A DNA stretch of 64,000 nucleotides from Ectothiorhodospira haloalkaliphila ATCC 51935 (GTDB taxonomy: Bacteria; Pseudomonadota; Gammaproteobacteria; Ectothiorhodospirales; Ectothiorhodospiraceae). The notes under the pieces are model-generated. The model was not told the DNA's origin. It saw nothing but the letters and a program-made list of their open reading frames with translations, and ran no database searches. The position numbers and the translations under genes are program-made. The stretch covers positions 74,356 to 138,355 of the forward strand of contig NZ_KK214998.1 of NCBI RefSeq assembly GCF_000633935.1, in the 5' to 3' direction. Every line of letters begins with the position of its first letter. Position 1 is the first letter of the stretch. Below are positions 53,718 to 63,449 of the stretch, piece after piece.

Positions 53718-55139
53718 ATGCGTGACTTGCTGCTTTTCGCCATTATGGTTGGCCTCGTCCCGGTCATCTTTTGGCGCCCCTGGATAGGGATCCTGGCCTG
53801 GTTCTGGGTGGGGTTGATGGTGCCCCATGGGCTGGCCTGGACCTTCATGCGTGACTTCCCGATCGCTGCGGTCATGGGTGGGGCCACGTTGGCGGCGCTC
53901 GCGCTCAGCAAGGATCGGCGCCCCATGCCGTTTACGCGCGAGATGGTCATGATGTTCGTGTTCGTGGCCTTCACGGCCATGACCAGCTATTTTGCCGTAA
54001 ATCCCAGCGGGGCTTGGGATCAGTGGACCAATGTTGCGAAGATCCTGCTGATCACCTTCATTACTCCCGTTCTGATCTATAGCGAGCGGCGCATCGTGCT
54101 GCTGCTTCTGGTGATCACATGCTCCCTGGGCTTTTATGGGCTCAAGGGGGGCATCTTTACGCTCACAACCGGCGGCAGTTACATGGTGCTGGGGCCGCCT
54201 GGGTTCCTGTCCGGTAATACCTATATCGGTCTGGCGATGATCATGATCCTGCCGCTGATCCTCGCGACGGCGCGGATGTTTCAGCGTAAGTGGATCAACT
54301 GGGAAGCGTATGGTTTGCCGATGGTGCAGCGTTTCTCCATTCCCATTGGCTGGGGGTTTTATGGTGTCTTCTGGCTGACGGCGATAGCCATTCTCGCGAC
54401 CTATTCGCGCGGTGCGCTGCTGGGTCTTGTAGCCGTTGCACCATTACTTTTCCTGCACATGCGTTACAAGACAGTGATGGTATCCATCGCTGTCTTGCTG
54501 GTGGTTGTCGTAGGTGTGACTGTCCCCGATCGCCTGATGGAGCGCTGGCAGACCATCGAGACCTATGAGGAGGATCGATCCTCCATGATGCGCATTCAAG
54601 CCTGGGGTGTGAACTGGAATATGGCGATGGAAAGGCCTCTGACAGGTATGGGTTTCAGAAGTGGGCGTATGGGTTACGATTGGTGGGTGAGTTATGCGAA
54701 TTTTGAAGGACCTTGGACGCATGTGCTTTCTCCTCACAGCATGTACTTCCAATTGCTGGGGCAGCACGGGTTCGTGGGATTGGGCGTCTACGCGCTCTTG
54801 ATTGGCTTTACGTTGCTGACCCTGAACCGCATACGCCGGGAGGCCCGACGACGAACAGGGCAGATCTGGCTGTCGGAGTACGCCTGGGCCATCATGGTCG
54901 GGTTCTGGGGGCTGCTTGTGGCCGGTGCCTTCCTGGATGTGGCCTATTTCAACCTGATCTTTGCCTTTATTGCCCTCGCCATCATCATGCGACGCGAGTT
55001 GGAAGAGGCACCGTCGCCTGACGAGGCCCCGCAGGCCGAACAGGCCTCATCTATTGGCAATCCGGCAGTAGGTGGGCCTCGTTTCCCTGATTTTGTCGCT
55101 AAATCAGAGCGCGCGGCGCCCCCCACGAATCGGGTTTGA
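53718..55139 (+). CDS. O-antigen ligase-like membrane protein, exosortase A-associated
   Basis: 473-residue polytopic protein of the Wzy/WaaL-like family typical of XrtA loci (probable O-glycosylation ligase). About ten membrane segments are seen. The large periplasmic loop carries GMGFRSGRMGYDWW and SPHSMYFQLLGQHGFVGL, where the His and Arg expected for ligase or polymerase activity lie. It may polymerise the repeat unit or ligate glycan to protein. The cytoplasmic tail is Pro/Glu/Ala-rich. The next gene begins one base after its stop. Confidence 0.88.
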   Translation: MRDLLLFAIMVGLVPVIFWRPWIGILAWFWVGLMVPHGLAWTFMRDFPIAAVMGGATLAALALSKDRRPMPFTREMVMMFVFVAFTAMTSYFAVNPSGAWDQWTNVAKILLITFITPVLIYSERRIVLLLLVITCSLGFYGLKGGIFTLTTGGSYMVLGPPGFLSGNTYIGLAMIMILPLILATARMFQRKWINWEAYGLPMVQRFSIPIGWGFYGVFWLTAIAILATYSRGALLGLVAVAPLLFLHMRYKTVMVSIAVLLVVVVGVTVPDRLMERWQTIETYEEDRSSMMRIQAWGVNWNMAMERPLTGMGFRSGRMGYDWWVSYANFEGPWTHVLSPHSMYFQLLGQHGFVGLGVYALLIGFTLLTLNRIRREARRRTGQIWLSEYAWAIMVGFWGLLVAGAFLDVAYFNLIFAFIALAIIMRRELEEAPSPDEAPQAEQASSIGNPAVGGPRFPDFVAKSERAAPPTNRV

Positions 55140-55140
55140 T

Positions 55141-56988
55141 ATGGGGGACTGCAAGTCATTTGAGCACCTGCATGATGCGGGCGAGGGGGTGGCATCTATA
55201 CCACCCCCAGACATTGAAGCCTTGCTGGCAGACACTATCGATACTCTGGTTATGGCCCTGCGGAAGCACCTTCGTCCGGACAGCGGCCTATGGGACCCTC
55301 TTGATCACGCACCGACCCCGACTGACCACTACGGGCAGGTGGCTGCGGCCCTGGCGTTGCGCCTGCAGGAGGAGCCCGGGGACCGGCGTTGGCTGGAGCC
55401 ACTCAATGCGTGGATGGCTGTGCCCGATAAAGCGCTGGGTCATCAGCCTTTCAACCGTTTCCTGCTGAGCTTGCTGGCCGAGGTGCTACGCGACGCGGAG
55501 GCGCCAACGGTTGAGCAGGAGCTCGTGGCGCGGGCGAGCAATCGTTGCCACCTCGGTAATCGTTACCCTTCCAATAACTGGACACTGCTGGCTCATGCTT
55601 GCCGGGTGATGGAGTCGCAAGTAGGCCAAGCGTCACATCGCCAACAAGCCAGGTTTGCAAATGCCTTGCGGCAGTGGCTGACCCAGGATGGGGGCTTTGT
55701 TGACTACCCGTGCAGACCCCAGGAACACAAGGGTGTGGCCACCCCGTTGGCCTATCATCACAAGGCTTTGTTCCTGACTCGTTTGGTGGCGGTACACACT
55801 GGCGATGACTCCCTTGCTCTGCAGGCAGATCGCATGCTGCAGTGGGCCCTGCACCTCTGGGATGGCCAGGGCCATGTGGGAGGATTCGGGCGCAGCACTC
55901 ACGCTCTTTTCGGTGATGCTTGCCTGGCCGCCAGTCTTATCCTAAGGGGGGGCGACGACAATGATGTTCCGAAGCAACTCCTGGCCGGGTTGATGCGGCG
56001 CTGGCAAGAACAGCAACGGGAAGATGGTTTTCTGGAGCTGACGCCGTCTGGTCATGGGTGGGATAACTACATGCACCTGTCTGTCTACAATGCCTGGGCT
56101 GCGGCGATCCTGAGTTGGGCCCGGTACAGGGTAAAACGGCAGCCTGCGCCGGTTTCGTTGGAGTGGCACACATACACCAAGGCCTGCCACATCGTGGATG
56201 ACCGCGCCGGTCTGGTGCGAATGGGGCGTGACTCGGGCACGCTGGCTCTTTGGTCTTCCCGTGGGCAGCCCCCTCAATCCTTTAGCAGCCACGAGGCCGA
56301 GATGCGTTACGGGGGCGGCCTTCCCTTCCACCTCACCTGGCAGGGTAGGCCATTGTGCCCCCCACCCACGCGAGTGCTTGTCGATGACTTGTACCAACAG
56401 CCGGCGCTGGCGGGTTGGACGCCGATCCTTAAGGTCAATGGGTCGTTACATGCCCTGAATCACTGGACGTTTGTGGAACTGCAGGACCGCCAAGGGAAGG
56501 CGTTGCTGATGCTCCAAGGCCACCCAATACCCCTGGTTCGACCTCAGCCCAAGAGCGTGGGGAGCAAGCTGATTGCGGCTCTGGACTGGCGCCTGCTCAG
56601 CGGCGCATTGGGCCGAGGAGCGGCCTTACGGCGTTGCCCTTTGAAGGGTATCGTTGCCCAGATGCAGATTCGAGTGTGCGTCAACCATCCTGAAATCCAG
56701 GTTGAGATGACCCTTGAGAGCCAGCTGCGCGAGCCGGTCACCCTCCTTAACCCCTGCGGTCATGCCACCCTGGATCAGCCTCTTCCCAGTTTTCGGCAGG
56801 CGCAGTGGAGTCTTGGCGACGCCTCCTCAGGGAAAGGCATGCCTGCCGGGGGGTGGCAGGTCGCTGACCAAGCGGCGGCGTTGCCGGGGGCGCGGGGGTA
56901 TTGTCTCTCCGAGATGGTGGTGCCTGCCAATGGCAGTCTCAGTCAAGGTTTGAAGCTTGCATGGCAGCTCGTTCCAGTTCCAGAGTGA
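55141..56988 (+). CDS. Large unknown protein in the polysaccharide locus
   Basis: 615 residues with no family I can name. The N-terminal about 320 residues are helix-rich with repeated W/L/H patterns (QAARFANALRQWLTQDGGF, then GQGHVGGFGRSTHALFGDA, and WDNYMHLSVYNAWAAAIL), reminiscent of an alpha/alpha-barrel of polysaccharide lyases or glycoside hydrolases. The C-terminal half is beta-rich. No signal peptide is seen, which argues against a periplasmic lyase. It starts one base after the ligase-like gene stop, and its last 50 bp overlap the convergent synthetase gene. Confidence 0.6.
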   Translation: MGDCKSFEHLHDAGEGVASIPPPDIEALLADTIDTLVMALRKHLRPDSGLWDPLDHAPTPTDHYGQVAAALALRLQEEPGDRRWLEPLNAWMAVPDKALGHQPFNRFLLSLLAEVLRDAEAPTVEQELVARASNRCHLGNRYPSNNWTLLAHACRVMESQVGQASHRQQARFANALRQWLTQDGGFVDYPCRPQEHKGVATPLAYHHKALFLTRLVAVHTGDDSLALQADRMLQWALHLWDGQGHVGGFGRSTHALFGDACLAASLILRGGDDNDVPKQLLAGLMRRWQEQQREDGFLELTPSGHGWDNYMHLSVYNAWAAAILSWARYRVKRQPAPVSLEWHTYTKACHIVDDRAGLVRMGRDSGTLALWSSRGQPPQSFSSHEAEMRYGGGLPFHLTWQGRPLCPPPTRVLVDDLYQQPALAGWTPILKVNGSLHALNHWTFVELQDRQGKALLMLQGHPIPLVRPQPKSVGSKLIAALDWRLLSGALGRGAALRRCPLKGIVAQMQIRVCVNHPEIQVEMTLESQLREPVTLLNPCGHATLDQPLPSFRQAQWSLGDASSGKGMPAGGWQVADQAAALPGARGYCLSEMVVPANGSLSQGLKLAWQLVPVPE

Positions 56989-58495
56989 ACAGGCTGGGCC
57001 GCAGGTACCAGGAACCCTCGCAGTGGGGCTTGAGCAGGTCTCGCATCAGCATGAGCAACACCCGCTCTGAACGGATAAATTCCGAGCGTAGCATAGAGGG
57101 ATGGCGCAGGAAATAACCCAAGAACTCCCTTACCGATCGACGGTAATAGGCGCTGTATTCCCTGCCCCGATCCCTTGGGGCTTCGTGGTTCTCGAAGGGT
57201 AGGTGGGCATACTGGGGATACGTCCTGCGGATGGTCTCGTCATGCAAGGCGTTGCCAAGGGAATGTTCGGCATCCAGATTCATCAGGAAGTTGAATACAT
57301 CGTGATCAAGGTAGGGGCAGAACACGCGGTCCACGTGGCTGAGAATCGAGAATGGAATAAGGCTGATACCGCGCCGGGTCCGATTCCAGAAAATGTAGGA
57401 AACCAGCGGATGTCGCGCATCCATGTGAGTGTCCAGTTCTTGGGCCAGTTGCTCAATGGCCAGGCCCTCACTCATGTTTTTGATTATCTGCGGGCGTAAG
57501 TTGGCTTTCAGGAAAGACTCGAGTCCATTCTCGCGCAGCAAGTAGGTGGCCAGTTCGCGAGTGTTTCCGGCTTTTACCAAAGCCAGTTTATCCTGGTTTA
57601 CCTGAAATCCGCCGGAGATGACGCTACCAGCCAATCCGTCGTAGAGAGTGTGTGTTCTGCCTTTGAGGTAGGCCGCAACCGGCAGCAGCCAGGTGTGGCC
57701 GCTGCCGCAGAAGTGGGTGAGTTCGATGTCTTTGAGGTTAGCCTTGAAATAGGAGGGTGGCCGATCGATCTCCTCGTGCCGGAGATCGAGTTCCTGGGTG
57801 AGGATGCGGGCGACCCGGATGTCCTCGTTCGGGGAGGGTGGTCGGGATCGTACCGTCACGGTCAGGTCTGGCTTGTGGCCTTGCCGGAGGAGTTCAAAGA
57901 GGATATGCCTGGAATCCCGCCCCCCGCTGATGGGCACTGTGAACTCCGAACCCCTGGGTGCCCTGCGCTCAATGGCCTGGCGGAACAGGGCCGCATACTC
58001 CTCCACTGCCTCGTCGAACGAATTGGCCGGATTGGTTGGCATGGGGACGTCCCTTGGCCCCCTCCGCAGGTTCAATTGCCCGTTTTGCCAACGTAGCTCG
58101 CTGCCAGGTGGCAGCGCGTGGACGTGCTCGAACGGAGTGTCGTCCTTGATGAAAAATCCCAGGCGGAAAAAGACGGCCAGTCCTGGCTCGTTAAGCGTTT
58201 TGGGGAAGTTTCCTCGCAGCACGTGCAAGATGCTGGGGGAGATGCGGATTTCTCCCCCGTGACAAACGTAAAACAGGGGATAAATGCCATACCGGTCATT
58301 GCGCACCGTCAGCGTGTTGCCGTCCCAATGCCAATCCACGAAGACGCCGTCCGGAGCTGCCCCGCTGGCGTTTTCCAGACGGTGACCCAGTTGGCAGGAG
58401 GGTGTGCCCCCGACACTGACCTCCCCACCGCGCAAGCAGGCGGAAAACCAGGGGCGCTCATGGGCTGACAAGTTTTCCAGTGTGATGTTGTGCAT
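56939..58495 (-). CDS. Asparagine synthetase-like protein without glutaminase Cys
   Basis: 518 residues, N-terminus MHNITLENLS with no Cys2, so no glutaminase nucleophile. The synthetase domain is present with PP-loop ISGGRDSRHILF, plus SPNEDIRVARIL and DHDVFNFLMN. It is the third asparagine synthetase-like gene of the locus and the most diverged; it may form an amide or adenylate using free ammonia or another amine. AAGGAAA precedes the ATG. It converges with the unknown gene at 55,141 with a 50-bp overlap, and a GT2 gene is upstream on the same strand. Confidence 0.78.
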   Translation of the reverse strand: MHNITLENLSAHERPWFSACLRGGEVSVGGTPSCQLGHRLENASGAAPDGVFVDWHWDGNTLTVRNDRYGIYPLFYVCHGGEIRISPSILHVLRGNFPKTLNEPGLAVFFRLGFFIKDDTPFEHVHALPPGSELRWQNGQLNLRRGPRDVPMPTNPANSFDEAVEEYAALFRQAIERRAPRGSEFTVPISGGRDSRHILFELLRQGHKPDLTVTVRSRPPSPNEDIRVARILTQELDLRHEEIDRPPSYFKANLKDIELTHFCGSGHTWLLPVAAYLKGRTHTLYDGLAGSVISGGFQVNQDKLALVKAGNTRELATYLLRENGLESFLKANLRPQIIKNMSEGLAIEQLAQELDTHMDARHPLVSYIFWNRTRRGISLIPFSILSHVDRVFCPYLDHDVFNFLMNLDAEHSLGNALHDETIRRTYPQYAHLPFENHEAPRDRGREYSAYYRRSVREFLGYFLRHPSMLRSEFIRSERVLLMLMRDLLKPHCEGSWYLRPSLFTLELERAAMQASNLD

Positions 58496-58536
58496 GGGTG
58501 GCTTTCCTTGAAGGTATTCTCATAGGGCAGGGGGAG

Positions 58537-59532
58537 TCAGGTCTGGCTCCGCTTCAGCAGGATGTGCCATAAGTGCGAGGGAAGCAGTGCGACGGACTTA
58601 GGGTCCTCCTTGAAGGCGGCGACCACGAGACTCCAGTCCACGCGCGTCCTTCGTTTGAGCAGGTGAAGTACATTGGCCACCAAGGCATATCTTGCTTCGG
58701 CCAGTTGCCCCTCTACGAAGGCGCGTTGCGCCGGGTTCAGGCGAATGGAACTGAGTATCGTGCGGGATAGGCGGATATAGCTGGCTGAGAGCCTTACCGA
58801 ACCCTCAGACCCCCATTGTGATTTGTCGAAGATGTTCACCCCTTCCCCCTCGAAGGCGTAGACTTTGGGTGAAAAGGCAACGGTTTTCAGGTCTTGCCCC
58901 AGCGTGAGCTTGAACAGGCGATCCTGCCCATTGTAGATGCTGGGATCAAATCGCACATGGGGGAAACGCTCAAAACGGTAAGCGAAGGTCGTGGGGCCTA
59001 TCAGATTGGAGCGACGCACCAGCATGTCGAAGAAATCACCCTGGAAAAGGTGGATGTCGCGCTCCACGTCAACGACACGGTGGTCGCCCGGTTTGAGGTT
59101 CAGGTGCTTATCTGCACCCCATTCGAACCGTGTTGCTTCCTGCCCGGCTCTGGTGCTGTTGCCTATGAACAAGTCAGAGCCCTGCTCCAATGCGTGTACC
59201 GCATCATCAAGGAAGGGGCCTGTCCATTGGTCATCCGAGTCCATGAAGGTGACGAACCGCGTGCCTTCCGGTACGTGGTCAAGCCCGGTATTGCGCGCCG
59301 CCCCTGGCCCTGCATTGGTCTGCAAGACCACCTGAAGTTGGGTTTTTGCTTGAGCCTGAAGCGGCTCCAGCTCCGAGGCGGCCGGGACAGGCGAGCCATC
59401 ATCCACTACAACGATGTGGAAATCGATGTTTCCCGGTTGCGCCAGGATTGAGCCGACGCACTGCCTGAGCAGGCCGGCTTCGCGCTGAAAATAGGGGATG
59501 ATGATCGCGATCTGGGACGGTCGGGGTGTCAT
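58537..59532 (-). CDS. Glycosyltransferase family 2
   Basis: 331 residues from ATG 59532 after AAGGA; the longer frame above is not used. The GT-A motifs are IAIIIPYFQREAGLL, VVVDDGSPVP, and FMDSDDQWTGPF (DxD). It extends or branches the polysaccharide on the cytoplasmic side. It lies 41 bp upstream of the asparagine synthetase-like gene on the same strand, so the two are probably co-transcribed. It is divergent from the ABC transporter gene across 227 bp in which a TATACT box at about 59,656 was the only promoter-like element noticed. Confidence 0.88.
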   Translation of the reverse strand: MTPRPSQIAIIIPYFQREAGLLRQCVGSILAQPGNIDFHIVVVDDGSPVPAASELEPLQAQAKTQLQVVLQTNAGPGAARNTGLDHVPEGTRFVTFMDSDDQWTGPFLDDAVHALEQGSDLFIGNSTRAGQEATRFEWGADKHLNLKPGDHRVVDVERDIHLFQGDFFDMLVRRSNLIGPTTFAYRFERFPHVRFDPSIYNGQDRLFKLTLGQDLKTVAFSPKVYAFEGEGVNIFDKSQWGSEGSVRLSASYIRLSRTILSSIRLNPAQRAFVEGQLAEARYALVANVLHLLKRRTRVDWSLVVAAFKEDPKSVALLPSHLWHILLKRSQT

Positions 59533-59759
59533 GTCCTTGCCTTTGCGATGTGGGCAGTCGATACTGCGCCCTCGGGTATCCCGAATGCTAACGTAAACTG
59601 GGTAAGCTGTCGCCCCTTCCCTGTGCGGTCGTGTTTCCAGGGTCGGTTGTCGGCTATACTGGCGTCCCGCACGCGTCAAAGTAACCACTCCATCGCGCCT
59701 GCAGGGGGTGGCAGCATCCTCTGCATATGGCCGCGACCACGATTCGACCAGGTCACTGA

Positions 59760-61559
59760 ATGTTACATGTTGTAAAGAAACTAAATGCCTTGCTGGAGCC
59801 GCGCGACCGCCCCAAGGTATTACTGCTCGCGGCCCTCATGGTCTTGACCGCCTTTATGCAGACTGCAGGTGTGGCATCCATCATGCCCTTTCTCTCGGTG
59901 CTGTCCGACCCAGGCGCCATCCAATCCAACGAATGGCTGAACACCGCTTATACAGTCCTGGAATTTGATAGCGATCGTAGTTTCCTTTATTTCTTGGGCA
60001 TTATTTCCTTCGCAGTTTTCGTATCGGGCACCGCCCTTCAGGCGCTGACATTTTGGGCTATCAACAGATTTTCCCACATGCAGCAGTACGAGCTGTCGCG
60101 TCGCCTTATGGCTGACTATTTGCGTCGTCCATTCAGCTTCTTTCTGACCCGTAACTCAGGTGATCTTTCCAAGACCATTCTGAACGAAACTTCGCAGGTG
60201 GTGAGCGGCGCCATGATGCCTGCGATGCGTCTACTCAGTCATTTTCTACTGGCTGTGGCGATTATTTCGCTATTGATTATAGTACACCCTTTTCTGGCCG
60301 TATCCGTGGCGATAGTTCTGGGTACGGTATATGGCATCATTTACTTCGCTGCACGCGCTTGGTTGCAGAGAGTGGGCCGTGAGCGCGTGGTGGCTAACCG
60401 TGAGCGATTTACTGCGGCAGCTGAGGCCTTCGCTGGCGCCAAGGAGATTCGTCTTCTGGGTCGAGAGCAAGCCTATCTGGAACGTTACCGCTTGCCCTCG
60501 AAGCGTTTCGCCCGACACCAGGCCAATGCGGCATTGCTGAACCAATTGCCTTTGTTTGCAATCGAGGCGGTGGCCTTTGGTGGTGTGCTTTTGCTAGTGC
60601 TGGTCTTGATGGCTGGGGAGGGGGGGTTGAGCCAAGCGCTACCCCTGATTGGCTTATATGGTCTCGCGGGCCGCCAGCTCATTCCAGCCTTCCAGAAGAT
60701 TTTCGCTGCTGTAGCGAATATCCGCTTTAACATGGCGGCAGTAGAAGAGGTGTTGCTGGATTTGGGTGACCGAGAAGGGTCTCAATCTTTCACCAAGGTC
60801 ATCCCGCACGGAGAACGCCTGGTACCCAGTGAAACCATTCGGGTCGAGGATGTATGTTTCACTTACCCCGGTAGTGGCGAGCCCTCTTTGCAGGGGCTCT
60901 CACTGGATATACCCGCCCGAACAACCGTGGGTATTGTGGGCTCCTCTGGGGCCGGTAAAAGCACCTTGGTCGATCTGCTGCTGGGCTTGCTGAGACCCGA
61001 TTCCGGCTGTATCAGGATCGACGACACCAAGGTAGACCACTCGAACGTGCGCCGTTGGCAGGCTGCCGTGGGTTATGTGCCCCAACATATTTTTCTGGCA
61101 GATCAGAGTGTTGCTGCTAACATCGCACTGGGCCTCACGGAGTCCGAAATCGACCGAGACGCGGTTATCAAGGCAGCTAAGCTTGCCAATCTAAATGAGT
61201 TCGTCACGCAGGAGCTGCCAGAATCGTATGATACGATCATTGGTGAGCGCGGTGTTCGATTGTCTGGTGGGCAGCGCCAACGGATTGGCATTGCGCGCGC
61301 GTTGTACCGCGATCCGGACGTGCTTTTCTTTGATGAAGCTACCAGTGCTCTGGACAACGCCACGGAGCGAGCAGTCATGGAAGCCATTCACAACCTGAGT
61401 GGCCATAAGACCATTGTCCTCGTGGCCCACCGACTTACCACCGTCCGGCCCTGTGACTGGATCTTCGTGATGCAAGGCGGTAGCCTGGTCGAGGAGGGAG
61501 ACTGGGAGACTCTGAGCCGTTCAAGCGGTCAGTTTAAGCGGCTCTCAGCAGGGATATAA
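59760..61559 (+). CDS. ABC exporter/flippase (membrane and ATPase domains fused)
   Basis: 599 residues with six membrane segments in the first 320 residues and an ATPase domain after about 360: GSSGAGKST (Walker A), VGYVPQHIFL (Q-loop), LSGGQRQRIGIARAL (signature), LFFDEATSALD (Walker B) and VLVAHRLTT (H-loop). The layout is like MsbA and PglK, which flip lipid-linked glycans. Because no Wzx flippase is visible here, it is a candidate for lipid-linked oligosaccharide translocation. AGG ribosome site with ATG 59760. Confidence 0.88.
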   Translation: MLHVVKKLNALLEPRDRPKVLLLAALMVLTAFMQTAGVASIMPFLSVLSDPGAIQSNEWLNTAYTVLEFDSDRSFLYFLGIISFAVFVSGTALQALTFWAINRFSHMQQYELSRRLMADYLRRPFSFFLTRNSGDLSKTILNETSQVVSGAMMPAMRLLSHFLLAVAIISLLIIVHPFLAVSVAIVLGTVYGIIYFAARAWLQRVGRERVVANRERFTAAAEAFAGAKEIRLLGREQAYLERYRLPSKRFARHQANAALLNQLPLFAIEAVAFGGVLLLVLVLMAGEGGLSQALPLIGLYGLAGRQLIPAFQKIFAAVANIRFNMAAVEEVLLDLGDREGSQSFTKVIPHGERLVPSETIRVEDVCFTYPGSGEPSLQGLSLDIPARTTVGIVGSSGAGKSTLVDLLLGLLRPDSGCIRIDDTKVDHSNVRRWQAAVGYVPQHIFLADQSVAANIALGLTESEIDRDAVIKAAKLANLNEFVTQELPESYDTIIGERGVRLSGGQRQRIGIARALYRDPDVLFFDEATSALDNATERAVMEAIHNLSGHKTIVLVAHRLTTVRPCDWIFVMQGGSLVEEGDWETLSRSSGQFKRLSAGI

Positions 61560-61653
61560 GGTTATCTTTTCTCGGCGCTCGGAGTGGTAGATCGGCCCGG
61601 TTAAAAGTATGTCAAGGTAGCTCGTCGGCACGTCACAATTGGATACTCCCTTC

Positions 61654-62418
61654 ATGGCTTTAATTCTACTCATCATGCTCGCACTGGTACTCGGTATCGC
61701 CGTAGGCCAGGTGTTGCTTCTCCATAAGGTGACTCGGATTCACCTTGCTACATTCCAGCTAATGTCGGCGGGGCATGAAGTCAAGGGGCTCTTTCATCAG
61801 CTTCAGGCTTACAACGACCTCAACAGTCTTATTCGTCCCCAGTCACCTTTGCCTCTCTTGCGGGGGTGGGCTTCTTCACCTGATTTTCTCCTTCATTTGA
61901 CGCAAGATGCCTTGCGAAGCAAGCCGTCAATAATATTGGAGTGCAGTTCAGGCGCCTCGACAACCGTTCTAGCCCGTTGCTGCCAGTTGAATGGCGCGGG
62001 TCATGTGTTCAGCTTGGAGCATGATGCCCGGTACGCAGAAGAAACTCGTGAGCAACTCGAAGACCAGGGTCTGGAGTCGTGGGCTACAGTGATTCATTCC
62101 CCACTGGTCGAAAATGTGGTTGCAGGGCAGCCGTGGTATGATTTGAGTGACCTTGCCACCTCAGTGGAATTGTCCTCCGCCGATATGCTTGTGGTGGATG
62201 GCCCTCCCGCTACCACGGCTCAGGAAGCGAGGTATCCCGCACTTCCTGAACTGGATAAGTATCTCAAGCAGGGCGGTAGGGTGTATCTGGATGACGCTAG
62301 CCGAAAAGATGAGTTGAGGATTATCGAAAGGTGGCTTGAGGAATATCCTGGTTACACGAAGAATGTGCTGCGAGCAGAAAAGGGTGCGGTTAAGCTTGTG
62401 AAGCAACTGGACCCCTAG
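61654..62418 (+). CDS. Membrane-anchored SAM-dependent methyltransferase
   Basis: About 254 residues from ATG 61654; TTG 61639 would add five. An N-terminal hydrophobic segment (MALILLIMLALVLGI) anchors it. The catalytic part has ILECSSGASTTVLA, EHDARYAEET and VVDGPPATT, the pattern of class I methyltransferases similar to FkbM- and O-methyltransferase-type enzymes of polysaccharide loci. No strong ribosome site is visible. It follows the ABC transporter by 94 bp in the same direction. The acceptor is unknown. Confidence 0.72.
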   Translation: MALILLIMLALVLGIAVGQVLLLHKVTRIHLATFQLMSAGHEVKGLFHQLQAYNDLNSLIRPQSPLPLLRGWASSPDFLLHLTQDALRSKPSIILECSSGASTTVLARCCQLNGAGHVFSLEHDARYAEETREQLEDQGLESWATVIHSPLVENVVAGQPWYDLSDLATSVELSSADMLVVDGPPATTAQEARYPALPELDKYLKQGGRVYLDDASRKDELRIIERWLEEYPGYTKNVLRAEKGAVKLVKQLDP

Positions 62419-62436
62419 AGAAGCTTGATCGAAATC

Positions 62437-62463
62437 TCGGCCTGCCTTAGGATGCTAGGCCGA
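62437..62463 (+). terminator. Weak hairpin after the methyltransferase gene
   Basis: TCGGCCT...AGGCCGA, a 7-bp stem with a 13-base loop at 62437-62463. No T-tract follows, so it may be only a weak or rho-dependent stop between the convergent methyltransferase and GT11-like genes. Confidence 0.35.
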
Positions 62464-62537
62464 AGAGGGGAAGAGGGGCGTGACGAATTTGTTGGTGGGA
62501 AATGATGTTTCGCGTCGAGTATTCTGTGGGGGCTCGG

Positions 62538-63449
62538 CTATCGCATCAGTATCCGTCGCAGGCCAGGCGTTCCAGCAATTAACTGGCCCACATACTGCCG
62601 AAACAATATAGAGCCCGCTGCCGCCTTTGCGAAGCTAAGCGAGTCCAACTTTCCCTTCTCTCCCTGCCAATATACCGTGGGAAATCCATAAAACGTGTAT
62701 CGTTTATCATGCCGAGGCGCCAAGTTAACATCAGGTCTTTGCATGGGGTTGAACATCCCAAGGAGGGGCATGTGTATGTCGGTACATCTCTCCGATAGCC
62801 AGCATGCTAACCAGCTGAACGTGCTCACCGGTACCAGTACATGCTTCGTCTGACGGATGGTTTCGAAGTCATGGATTGGATTCCTTGATGGTATGAACTC
62901 ACAATCGGAAAATCGTTTTCGCAATGTGTGTGTATACCAGTCATCACCCAGTTGTCCCATAAACACTGGCGTAAGCCCGGTGTTTTCAATGACGTGATCG
63001 ATAAGAGCGGTCGGTGTCGGGATGTAGTCCGGGTGTGCGCCGGAAGCGATTTCGGCAGCACGCACGTTAACAAGCAGCTTATTTTCAGAAACACCGATCC
63101 CCTCAAGATGGCTGGGTGTTGGGAACAGGTCGCGGAACTGCTCAGGTCCACCATAATACTCGACTCTGCAAGCCCACCCTTCGTGATCCACGCAATCAAC
63201 ATCCCCTCTTTCAAGTGCATCTACCACGCGGCCAATATCGAGTTTGTGTCCGCTCACGTGGGCAGTCTTGGCAAACTCCTGTTTGAAAAGGCCTGCACTC
63301 TCGGGGTCATCGACAATTCCCCATTCAGGAATGTCGAGTCCGCAAATTCGAAGTCCTGGAACCCGCTTCGCAATAACGGTAGCGATCATGTATTGGAACA
63401 TGCGGTTGCCAAGCCGTCCCTTGTGTCGTATACGCCAAACCTTTTCCAA
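62538..63449 (-). CDS. GT11-like glycosyltransferase (alpha-1,2-fucosyltransferase related)
   Basis: 303 residues. The N-terminal RLGNRMFQYMIA matches the GT11 hallmark (GLGNQMFQYA), and LLVNVRAAEI lies where the HxRRxD donor-binding motif would be but without its His and second Arg. PVSTFSWLACWLS is the third conserved motif in changed form. It may use a different donor from GDP-fucose. It lies on the opposite strand from its neighbours, near the AT-richer right end. Confidence 0.6.
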   Translation of the reverse strand: MEKVWRIRHKGRLGNRMFQYMIATVIAKRVPGLRICGLDIPEWGIVDDPESAGLFKQEFAKTAHVSGHKLDIGRVVDALERGDVDCVDHEGWACRVEYYGGPEQFRDLFPTPSHLEGIGVSENKLLVNVRAAEIASGAHPDYIPTPTALIDHVIENTGLTPVFMGQLGDDWYTHTLRKRFSDCEFIPSRNPIHDFETIRQTKHVLVPVSTFSWLACWLSERCTDIHMPLLGMFNPMQRPDVNLAPRHDKRYTFYGFPTVYWQGEKGKLDSLSFAKAAAGSILFRQYVGQLIAGTPGLRRILMR

